From positions 1 to 64,000 of the forward strand of contig JABJIC010000014.1 of the NCBI GenBank assembly GCA_018661465.1: a stretch of DNA of 64,000 nt, written 5' to 3'. Under the pieces are notes generated by a model. It was not told the DNA's origin. It did not search any database and was given only the letters and a program-made list of their open reading frames with translations. Shown one piece after another: positions 7,942 through 15,189 of this stretch. The translations under genes and the position numbers were made by a program. The DNA is from Gammaproteobacteria bacterium. Lineage in GTDB: Bacteria > Pseudomonadota > Gammaproteobacteria > Pseudomonadales > Pseudohongiellaceae. How positions within the stretch are numbered: position 1 is the first letter of the stretch; each line of letters opens with the position of its first letter.

Positions 7942-8931
7942 TTAGCCTATGATGGCTCGCTTAACCAGGTTTTCCATCAATGGGATTTTGAATCCATTGT
8001 GTGCCAGAGCCCGTGCGCCATCGGTAGCCATGGATGCAACTGAATCTGCAGTAGCTGCACTTCTGGACTGACCTCTGATGGCATTTTCTACATTGCTTAC
8101 GCGACGAGGCGTAGCTTGAACTGAGCCGGCTACGATTCGAGATTCCTGGATAGTATCTCCGCTAAGCTTGAAGGCAGCGGCAATATTTACCAGAGCGAAA
8201 TCCCAAACGTTTCGATCGGCAACTTTTTCAAAGTAGAAAGAAGCATTCGCCCAGGTGTTAGGAATTCTTACCGCAGTAAGGATGTCACCAGGGCGGAGCA
8301 CTGTCGTGTTCTCAATATCGTTAGCAGGACCAACAAAGTAATCCTCGGCAGCGACAGTGCGAACACCGCTTGAGCTTTGAATCACCATAGTCGCATCTAA
8401 AGCAACCAGTGCAGGAGCTGTGTCAGATGGGCTGGCAGCTACGCAACGACTGGTTTCGAATAGAGAGTGTTCGCGATTCATACCCTGAGGTGTATCTGCG
8501 TAGCAGAGGTTGCCTCCGGCACGATAGCAGTCTAGCCCGCGTCGATAGTACCAGCAGCGGACATCCTGTGAGGCATTGCCTCCCAGAGTACCGATGTTTC
8601 GGATTTGTGGACTGGCTACTCTGGAGGCTGCCATAGAAAGCAGGGAATACTGTTGCTGTATTACCTCGCTCTCGGTGACTTCTGTCAGTGTAGTCAGAGC
8701 ACCAATCTCGATGCCGTCACTGGTTTCACGAATTCCGCGAAGGGACTCGATGGCACTTAGGTCAATCATTGCATCAACAGATTTAGCTCTGTCTTTCAAC
8801 CAACCGTATGTGTCTTGTCCTCCGCCAACCAACCAGGCTCTTTCTGCGAGGCGATCAGCTATGGCTAGAGCATCTTCGACCTGCACCGGCTGGTACAGTT
8901 CCATATTTGGCATTACGTCATGAGATGGCAT
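7942..8931 (-). CDS. Molybdenum hydroxylase FAD/[4Fe-4S] subunit (PaoB-like)
   Basis: The product has 329 residues. It has the N-terminal FAD-binding fold with LVGGGQDTYGWLKD (about 35-48) and the middle motif NIGTLGGNASQDVRCWYYR, followed by the C-terminal CO-dehydrogenase flavoprotein domain. Between about residues 125 and 165, four cysteines (C-W-Y-Y-R, D-C-Y-R-A-G-G, L-C-Y-A-D and R-C-V-A-A-S-P-S-D) form the extra [4Fe-4S] loop known from the beta subunit of 4-hydroxybenzoyl-CoA reductase and from E. coli PaoB. It passes electrons between the [2Fe-2S] subunit and its acceptor. It is the last gene of the three-gene operon, and the AAGG of its ribosome binding site overlaps the stop of the gene before it. 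Confidence 0.9.
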   Translation of the reverse strand: MPSHDVMPNMELYQPVQVEDALAIADRLAERAWLVGGGQDTYGWLKDRAKSVDAMIDLSAIESLRGIRETSDGIEIGALTTLTEVTESEVIQQQYSLLSMAASRVASPQIRNIGTLGGNASQDVRCWYYRRGLDCYRAGGNLCYADTPQGMNREHSLFETSRCVAASPSDTAPALVALDATMVIQSSSGVRTVAAEDYFVGPANDIENTTVLRPGDILTAVRIPNTWANASFYFEKVADRNVWDFALVNIAAAFKLSGDTIQESRIVAGSVQATPRRVSNVENAIRGQSRSAATADSVASMATDGARALAHNGFKIPLMENLVKRAIIG

Positions 8932-8942
8932 AGTTGTTTACC

Positions 8943-11381
8943 TTAGAATGTATTGGTTTTTAGAGACTTGGTGCTGTAAGTGTTACCAGCCAAGTGGTTA
9001 ATGATCATATCCGTGGTGGTCGGTGCTGTATTAAACGTATGACCATCCAAAGCATCGGATATAGCACTTGCCAATGCAGCAGCTGAAGCACCCTGAGTCG
9101 GTTCACCAATTCCTCTTCCCCCGGTAGGATTCTGAGGATCTGGAATGTTCACCGCGCCCATCTGGGTATCAATTGGCACATCCATATTAGTAGGCGGCTT
9201 GCTCTGGTATAAGCCAGTGTTTGCCGGCAGACCATTTTGTGGATCGTAGACATGGCGTTCAAGACCCGCTAGTCCAACACCCCAAACCGCACCACCGCGC
9301 ATGGCGTTGTTGAAGTTTGTTGGATGAACTACGGTGCCGCAATCAGCAATGGCGGTATAGTCGAGAATCTCGTACTTACCAGTATCTTTATCCATTTCAA
9401 TTTCCATAAAGCCAACCAGTACACCAGGAGGTTGTCCCTGACCTGGGATATTGTCCTTGGCTACTCCAACCAGACCGGAACCGGCTATGCCCTGCACAGC
9501 AAGCTGCGTCAGAGGGTTGATGTCATCTGGATATTCCTGACCGCTGTATTTGCCTCCTAGTTCGATTGCACGCTGTGCAGCCTGAGCATAAGTTATGCCC
9601 TGGCTTGGGTTCGAACTTAGGAAAACACGCTCATCACCAATTTCGTAGTCATCTGCAGAACCACCAAGATCGGTAGCAGCGATTTCTTTCAACTTGGTAA
9701 TAGCATCCTGAGCGGCAACCCAGTTAGTACGGGTATGGGTAAAAATAGTGTTTGAGCCACCCTGACCTGAACTATGTGGCAGGTGCCTATCACTTCTTCC
9801 GTGGAGGATGTCACATTTATCCCAAGGTACTTGCAGGGCTTCTGCCGCTGCACGACAAGTGCCAGCATAGGAATAGGTTCCGAGGTTACCCACACCACTG
9901 TGGATGTAGAGTCTGCCATCGGTGCCAATTCGCAACAGGCCGTCATAGCCTCGACCACCGGCACCGTGATAACCAATGCCGACGCCTACGCCGCGAACCT
10001 TGTTATTGCCCATGTCTTTAGGCTGGGCAATTTTGTCTTGCCAGCCGAAGGTGCGCATTCCCTGATCCAGTGCTTCACGAACAAATGCGCTGGTTACAGG
10101 ACCCTGGCTTCCACCCTGGAATCCGTCGCTGTCGAGAACATTGGTTCTACGGAAGGCGACTCTGTCCATATCAATGGCTCTCGCCACTTTATCCGTCATT
10201 GGCGCCAGTACCGCAGCCATTTCATTCTGACCTGGACCACGCTGTGCACCACGAGGGGTTGTATTGGTATAAACCGAGATTCCACGATAACGCATGGACT
10301 CAGGCTGATAGGCAACAGTTACGTGCTGGGCAGAAGAGTTACCACTGCCGCCGCCAGTTGCGCCACCGTCATTAACGATAACCAGATCAACTGCAGATAC
10401 TTTGCCGTTTTCCTTAACGCCAATCTTGATCCAACCCTGCATACCTGAACGTGCCGAGCCAATGTAGAACTCTTGCTCGCGAGTAATGCGAAGTTGAACT
10501 GGACGATTAAGTACCTTAGAGAAGTTGCCGGTAATCGCCATGAAAGGATAAGGACCAATCTTCGAGCCAAAACCACCGCCTGTTGCTTCGTTGATGAAAA
10601 CCAGATCAGCAAGATCGATGTTCAGCATACGGGCAAGACCGGCATTGTTGGCACTCTGGCTCTGTGAAGAACCGTGGAAATAGCATTTGCCATTTTCCCA
10701 GTAAGCCATGCCAGTTCGGGCTTCTAATGAGTGGTGAGGATAGCCAATTGTAACGAATGGCTCTTCGATAATTGCTGCAGCATCGGCAAAGCCTGCATCA
10801 ACATCACCAAATGCCCATTCAGTTGTGAACTCGCCACCAACTGGTTCTTTACCAGTCTTGATAGCGTCTATAGCGGACTGTGGCCACTTGATGTCCTTAA
10901 TCTCGGCACCAACGATAGGAGCTCCCTCAGGACCTTCTTCGCGGGTACGTACCAGCACGTTACCTTCCGGGTAAGCATTGCTGCCGCCGGGAGTAAGGCT
11001 TTCGATGGGATCAACAACGAAGTCACGTCGTTCAAAATCAACTCGAATCTTGTCTATTGCAGATTCGGCAATTTCTTCCGTAATCGCTGCTACAGCAAGA
11101 ATTGGTTGCCCTACATAGGTGACATACTCAGATGCCAGAGCAGGGTTTCCAGGAGGAGGTACGGGCGGCAGATCGTCAGCGGTAAAAACACCAACTACGC
11201 CATCCATTCTCAACGCTTCTGAAGCATCGATATTAACAACCCGGCCTGCTGGCAATGGGCTTGTTAGCAAGCGAGCAAAGACCATGCCTTCGCGCTTGTA
11301 ATCTTCAGCATACTTAATCTCACCAGTAACCTTTCCGGCTATATCTGGTGGTGTGAAATCAACACCTATATGAGTACTCAT
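8943..11381 (-). CDS. Molybdenum hydroxylase large, molybdopterin-binding subunit (PaoC-like)
   Basis: The product has 812 residues, somewhat longer than the usual 730-790. It opens with the aldehyde oxidase/xanthine dehydrogenase a/b hammerhead domain (about 1-150, DIAGKVTGEIKYAEDYKREG). The molybdopterin-binding domains follow, with GGGFGSKIGPYPF, T-P-R-G-A-Q-R-G-P-G-Q-N-E and the terminal GGRGIGEPTQGASAA, which carries the catalytic Glu. It hydroxylates or oxidises an aldehyde or N-heterocycle using water as oxygen source; the substrate cannot be told from sequence. No signal peptide is present, so export would be by riding with the Tat-tagged small subunit. Its ATG overlaps the stop of the upstream 2Fe-2S gene by four bases. 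Confidence 0.92.
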   Translation of the reverse strand: MSTHIGVDFTPPDIAGKVTGEIKYAEDYKREGMVFARLLTSPLPAGRVVNIDASEALRMDGVVGVFTADDLPPVPPPGNPALASEYVTYVGQPILAVAAITEEIAESAIDKIRVDFERRDFVVDPIESLTPGGSNAYPEGNVLVRTREEGPEGAPIVGAEIKDIKWPQSAIDAIKTGKEPVGGEFTTEWAFGDVDAGFADAAAIIEEPFVTIGYPHHSLEARTGMAYWENGKCYFHGSSQSQSANNAGLARMLNIDLADLVFINEATGGGFGSKIGPYPFMAITGNFSKVLNRPVQLRITREQEFYIGSARSGMQGWIKIGVKENGKVSAVDLVIVNDGGATGGGSGNSSAQHVTVAYQPESMRYRGISVYTNTTPRGAQRGPGQNEMAAVLAPMTDKVARAIDMDRVAFRRTNVLDSDGFQGGSQGPVTSAFVREALDQGMRTFGWQDKIAQPKDMGNNKVRGVGVGIGYHGAGGRGYDGLLRIGTDGRLYIHSGVGNLGTYSYAGTCRAAAEALQVPWDKCDILHGRSDRHLPHSSGQGGSNTIFTHTRTNWVAAQDAITKLKEIAATDLGGSADDYEIGDERVFLSSNPSQGITYAQAAQRAIELGGKYSGQEYPDDINPLTQLAVQGIAGSGLVGVAKDNIPGQGQPPGVLVGFMEIEMDKDTGKYEILDYTAIADCGTVVHPTNFNNAMRGGAVWGVGLAGLERHVYDPQNGLPANTGLYQSKPPTNMDVPIDTQMGAVNIPDPQNPTGGRGIGEPTQGASAAALASAISDALDGHTFNTAPTTTDMIINHLAGNTYSTKSLKTNTF

Positions 11382-11971
11382 GCTATCTGCCCCGAGGCGC
11401 GCATCACGCCATTGATATAATGTTCATAGGCTCCACAGCGGCAGAGGTTTCCAGACAGAGCTTGTCGTGTCTCCTCACGGCTGGGTCGAGGGTTGTTATT
11501 TAGCAGAGCAACAGCAGACATTATCTGACCCGGAGTGCAGAAACCGCACTGTGGGGCATTAACATCAACAAAGGCTTGCTGAATGGAATGGAGTGTTCCA
11601 TCCATTGATTTCACGCCTTCAATAGACACCACGGACTTACCTTTTACATTGTGGGTCAATACCGAGCAGGCATAATTCGGAACGCCGTTGATCAGCACTG
11701 TACATGCCCCGCACTCACCCCGATTGCAACCGATCTTGGTGCCGGTCAAATCGAGCTTGTAGCGAAGTGTATGTGCGAGAGTCTCTGACGGGAGGACATC
11801 AACTGGTCGATCACGACCATTGATGTTAAGAGTTATCAAGCGTTCTGCAGCGGCTTGCCCAGCTTGGGCGCTCGCCACGAGATATACACCGGTGCCGGTT
11901 GTTGCGGCAGCTCCGGAGAATATTACTCCCTTGATAAAACGTCTGCGTGTTAGTTTGGAATTCACTGACAT
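11378..11971 (-). CDS. Tat-exported [2Fe-2S] subunit of molybdenum hydroxylase (PaoA-like)
   Basis: The product has 197 residues from ATG 11971. A Tat signal is clear: LTRRRFIKGVIF then a hydrophobic stretch ending A-S-A-Q-A-G-Q-A. The mature part has the plant-type cluster loop GCNRGECGACTVLINGVPNYAC (four Cys) and the helical second cluster motif C-G-F-C-T-P-G with L-C-R-C-G-A-Y. The frame is open further upstream to 12079, but no signal would result. The GGAG site lies only 2 bases before ATG 11971 and 8 bases before GTG 11965, so GTG 11965 may be the true start. The Tat signal places the heterotrimer in the periplasm, as for PaoABC. Confidence 0.9.
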   Translation of the reverse strand: MSVNSKLTRRRFIKGVIFSGAAATTGTGVYLVASAQAGQAAAERLITLNINGRDRPVDVLPSETLAHTLRYKLDLTGTKIGCNRGECGACTVLINGVPNYACSVLTHNVKGKSVVSIEGVKSMDGTLHSIQQAFVDVNAPQCGFCTPGQIMSAVALLNNNPRPSREETRQALSGNLCRCGAYEHYINGVMRASGQIA

Positions 11972-12272
11972 AGCTCCGTTCTTGTTATTGAAGAGCCCTG
12001 AAATCATGGTGCATTTGAGGGCGTAGTTACTGCATATATAGCTACATCTGAGGCTATTAGTTTTCCGGCTAGAATGCAATAGATTCCGAATGGGCTAAAT
12101 GCTGGGGAGCCCCGTATTTCGGGCTTTTTCGAGGGATCGCTCGATAAAAGTTACAGAACGTCACAATATAGAAAACCGCACACTTTGTGAGTGTTTTCAC
12201 TTCCTCAGGCTCTTGGAATATGTTTTGGATAAGAGTTGTGGGTTTGGTTTGGGCTTCGATGGGGTCTTGTTC

Positions 12273-12410
12273 GCGGAAAGGCCGTGGTGGTTTTTGCTGC
12301 GATGCAGCGCCCCTCCGGGGTACCCTTACTCAGTCAGGAGCCCAAAAAACGGTCTCCTTCGGTCGTTCGGCTTGCATCTGACTGCAGCCAAACCACCACG
12401 GCCTTTCCGC
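12273..12410. repeat. Long inverted repeat (21-bp perfect arms with nested pairing)
   Basis: 12273-12293 is the exact reverse complement of 12390-12410 (21 of 21). Pairing continues inward with GCTGC/GCAGC (12296-12300 and 12384-12388) and GATGCA/TGCATC (12301-12306 and 12373-12378). The loop region contains another small hairpin, CCCC-TCC-GGGG. This gives a 138-base cruciform or RNA stem. No transposase lies nearby; it could be a mobile non-autonomous element or a structured RNA. Confidence 0.85.
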
Positions 12411-12467
12411 TAAAAATTTTGAGCACCGAGTGACCCGCTTGTGAAAGAGGTACTATTCTACAAAGGA

Positions 12468-12571
12468 GTGTTCCGCTTGCAGTTTTTTGGGGTCTAGAAG
12501 GCCAGGGATGGCCTGAACGAAGCGCCACATGGATGTGCTTGAGCGTCCCCGGAAAACTGTAAGCGGTACAC
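12468..12571. mobile_element. MITE/REP-like element with 25-bp imperfect terminal inverted repeats
   Basis: 12468-12492 matches the reverse complement of 12547-12571 with about 21 of 25 positions, within a unit of 104 bp. Inside is a second palindrome, AGGCC-AGGGAT-GGCCT, and a CCACATGGATGTG core like those of dispersed repeats in many proteobacterial genomes. It has no coding capacity of its own, so it would move by a transposase acting in trans. Confidence 0.55.
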
Positions 12572-12582
12572 GACCCTCGTTA

Positions 12583-12654
12583 TAGGAATAGGAATAGGAA
12601 TAGGAATAGGAATAGGAATAGGAATAGGAATAGGAATAGGAATAGGAATAGGAA
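12583..12654. repeat. Hexanucleotide microsatellite (TAGGAA)12
   Basis: Twelve perfect copies of TAGGAA run from 12583 to 12654, followed by a decayed unit (TTAGGA). The array ends 122 bases before the M14 peptidase start, where changes in copy number by replication slippage could alter promoter spacing. Confidence 0.97.
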
Positions 12655-12776
12655 TTAGGAAATAGAATTACCCAATTGACGATTTGTACTCGGGCTAACT
12701 GGGTGCAAACCCTTGCTTTCCAACAGTGCAATCGATAGCTTTTAGTCTTCATTCTCACCGGCGTATCTGATTTACC

Positions 12777-14393
12777 ATGTATAAGAAATCTCTTATTTCC
12801 CTCCTGGCTGTATGTAACTTCTGTTTGGCTGCAGACAATGAAATAGTCTTCACCGAAAGTATGATCTCAATTGCCGAGAGGACGAACTATGAACGCACAT
12901 CGACTTTCGCCGAAGTCATTTCCGTAATTGACGTATTGGAAGAGAGAAGTGAGCTTGTTCATCGAGAACGTTTGCTGATTACCGAAGATGGCAAGGATGT
13001 TCCTATTTTGGTGTTGGCTGATCCTGCTGTGTCGACTCCTCAACAAGCGGATGAAAGTGGCAAGCCTGTTATTTATATTCAGGGAAATATTCATGGTGGT
13101 GAGGTGGAAGGAAAGGAAGCCTCGTTGATCCTGATGCGGGATATTTTATTTGGGGATAAGCAGCATCTTCTTGAAAATCAAATACTGGTATTTGTGCCGA
13201 TTTATAATGCTGACGGTAATGACAATATGGCAGCCGGTTCAAGACCCTCACAGGAAATGAGCCCGGTGATGGCTGGCGAAAGGGCGGCCCATGGTAGAGA
13301 CCTTAACCGTGACGGAATGATCGTGGAAGCGATAGAGACGGCGGCTCTCTATGAGAAGGTAATTAATCGCTGGGATCCTGATCTGTTGGTGGACCTGCAC
13401 ACAACCAATGGTACCTGGCACGGTTATTCACTGACCTATGCTCCGTCCTATCACACTGCTGGAGACCCCGCGACATCTGCCTATACGGCTGATGTGATGT
13501 TGCCAGCCATACAACAATCAGTGAAACAAAAGTTCAATCTGGATTTCGGTTGGTATGGTGGTTTCGATTATCGTGACTGGCCGCCAACTGAGCTGCGAAC
13601 CTATCATCATGCTCCTCGATATTTGGTCAACAATATGGCGCTTCGGAATCGCATGGCCATACTCAGTGAGACTTTCGCCCACGACCGTTTCTATAAGAGG
13701 GTGCATGCTGCCAATGTATTTGTTGAGGAAATTTTAGAGTACACGCGCCTGCATGGTGAAGAGATTCAGAGAATAAATCGTGAGGCAGATGCTCGAACCG
13801 TTCAGCGTGCTTCGTCGACACAGGTGATCGAGAATGGAGTGCAGTTTGAAATGATTCCCTTGGAGGAAACTCTGGATCTGCTTTCTTACAAATACATTCC
13901 CTATATAAACGATGCCGGTGATACCGAATTTGCGCGCAGTTCAGAGATTGTGACTATTGAGAATGTTTTGAATTTCAATCGCTTTGAAGCAATCAAAAAT
14001 TCATCTATCCCCAATGCCTATGTTTTTCCAGCTGAGTATTCGGCACTGGCAGCAAAACTGCGACAACATGGCATTGAAGTAGAAACTTTAGTCGAAGATG
14101 AAACTCTGAGGGGGGAGCAATTTCTTGTTGCCGCGATGGAGGCCCAGCGCTTTCCTCTGAACAGTCATCAGAACAATGTTCTTAGGGGAGAGTTCAGACA
14201 GGCTGAAGTTGATTTTTCAGAAGGAGATTACCGGGTATCCATGGACAATCGACTGGCTAATCTGATTTTCTATTTGTTGGAACCCGAGTCTGATGATGGG
14301 CTGGGATTCTGGAATTTTTTCGATGGGAGTCTGGTTTCTCAGCTCCAATCGGGAAACGACGCTGTGTTTCCGGTTTTCAAAGTGCAGCCCTAG
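12777..14393 (+). CDS. Secreted M14-family zinc carboxypeptidase
   Basis: The product has 538 residues. A signal peptide (KKSLISLLAVCNFCLAA) covers residues 2-19. The zinc ligands are His106 and Glu109 in NIHGGEVEGKE and His208 in LLVDLHTTNGTWHG, and the general-base Glu298 lies in AILSETFAHD; together these give the H-x-x-E + H + E set of M14 peptidases. An Arg/Asn substrate motif GRDLNRDGM lies between. The C-terminal 200 residues are an extra domain without a recognised family. It probably trims C-terminal residues or degrades peptides in the periplasm. The gene stands alone, with the TAGGAA microsatellite upstream. Confidence 0.88.
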   Translation: MYKKSLISLLAVCNFCLAADNEIVFTESMISIAERTNYERTSTFAEVISVIDVLEERSELVHRERLLITEDGKDVPILVLADPAVSTPQQADESGKPVIYIQGNIHGGEVEGKEASLILMRDILFGDKQHLLENQILVFVPIYNADGNDNMAAGSRPSQEMSPVMAGERAAHGRDLNRDGMIVEAIETAALYEKVINRWDPDLLVDLHTTNGTWHGYSLTYAPSYHTAGDPATSAYTADVMLPAIQQSVKQKFNLDFGWYGGFDYRDWPPTELRTYHHAPRYLVNNMALRNRMAILSETFAHDRFYKRVHAANVFVEEILEYTRLHGEEIQRINREADARTVQRASSTQVIENGVQFEMIPLEETLDLLSYKYIPYINDAGDTEFARSSEIVTIENVLNFNRFEAIKNSSIPNAYVFPAEYSALAAKLRQHGIEVETLVEDETLRGEQFLVAAMEAQRFPLNSHQNNVLRGEFRQAEVDFSEGDYRVSMDNRLANLIFYLLEPESDDGLGFWNFFDGSLVSQLQSGNDAVFPVFKVQP

Positions 14394-14606
14394 CCTGGAT
14401 TGCTAAACACTCCTTGGGACACTGATCTTGGCCTGCAGTACTCTTTATCAATACTCCTATTCTCACTCTTCTCGGCTATAGCCTCTGCGTTTTATTTGAT
14501 CTAAAAAAACGATCTATCTCATCGATATAATCAATTTTACCGATACCCCTATTTGCTCTATCCTTCCTAATGTTGGTTATCTAATTACTAGAAGGAAGAA
14601 TTTGGA

Positions 14607-15131
14607 ATGAATAAGCACGTACCAGAAGTAGTTTTCAAAACCCGTGTCAGAGATGAGTCGGTGGAAGGGGAAAATCCTTTTAGATGGCAGGACGTAAGCA
14701 GTGAGGAGGTATTTTCCGGCAAGACTATAGTGATTGTGGCTTTGCCAGGCGCTTTTACACCGACATGTAGTAGCACTCATTTGCCTGGCTTCGAACAGAA
14801 GTACCAGGAGTTAAAAGACCTTGGTGTAGATGAGGTCTATTGCCTGAGCGTGAACGATGCATTCTCCATGTTTCAATGGGGCAAGAACCTTGGCGTTGAA
14901 AAAGTGAAACTATTGCCGGACGGCAACGGGGATTTTACCCGGGGTATGGGCATGTTAGTGAAGAAGGAAAATCTGGGTTTCGGAGATCGATCTTGGCGCT
15001 ATGCCATGGTGGTGAAAGACGGTGAAGTCCAGGAGATTTTCGAGGAGCCTGGCAAATGCGACAATTGCCCAACAGATCCATTCGAGCGCAGCGATGTTGA
15101 TACAGTAATAAACTACCTTCGCTCCGCATAG
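14607..15131 (+). CDS. Prx5-type peroxiredoxin
   Basis: The product has 174 residues with the redoxin fold. The peroxidatic Cys54 is in PGAFTPTCSSTHLPGF, the signature of the Prx5/AhpE-like group that reduces hydroperoxides with thiol or glutaredoxin partners. Further cysteines lie in E-V-Y-C-L-S and near the C-terminus in GKCDNCPTDPFE, where the latter could act as resolving residues. The GMGMLVKKENLGFGDRSWRY segment is typical of Prx5. No signal peptide is present, so it is cytosolic. GAAGGAAG precedes the ATG by 9 bases. It is monocistronic, with its own terminator. Confidence 0.93.
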   Translation: MNKHVPEVVFKTRVRDESVEGENPFRWQDVSSEEVFSGKTIVIVALPGAFTPTCSSTHLPGFEQKYQELKDLGVDEVYCLSVNDAFSMFQWGKNLGVEKVKLLPDGNGDFTRGMGMLVKKENLGFGDRSWRYAMVVKDGEVQEIFEEPGKCDNCPTDPFERSDVDTVINYLRSA

Positions 15132-15150
15132 ACGGAAACTGCTCAAGACA

Positions 15151-15182
15151 AAAAGGGATCATCCTAGGTTGATCCCTTTTTT
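15151..15182. terminator. Bidirectional terminator between peroxiredoxin gene and uvrA
   Basis: AAAAGGGATCA (15151-15161) pairs with TGATCCCTTTT (15170-15180) and is followed by TT; the A-run on the left supplies the T-run for uvrA on the minus strand. Confidence 0.9.
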
Positions 15183-15189
15183 ATGTCTT

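Larger units (their letters stand above)
12080..12776. other. Non-coding block rich in repeats
   Basis: No gene is supported in this 700-base stretch. It holds a very long hairpin (12273-12410), a MITE-like element (12468-12571) and a hexamer microsatellite (12583-12654), each listed separately. The promoters of the divergent molybdenum-enzyme operon and M14 peptidase gene should lie at its two ends. The apparent minus-strand frame through the microsatellite encodes alternating Ser-Tyr and is an artefact. Confidence 0.7.

Noticed and set aside
7739-7945. 68-codon plus-strand frame
   Set aside because: It spans the strong terminator at 7819-7848 and has no ribosome binding site.
9774-10448. 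224-codon open frame on the plus strand
   Set aside because: Antisense to the molybdenum hydroxylase large subunit, with no ribosome binding site and Cys/His/Thr-biased composition; a shadow of the real gene.
12453-12758. 101-codon minus-strand frame with a Ser-Tyr run
   Set aside because: The run is the translated TAGGAA microsatellite and the rest comes from the MITE-like repeat.
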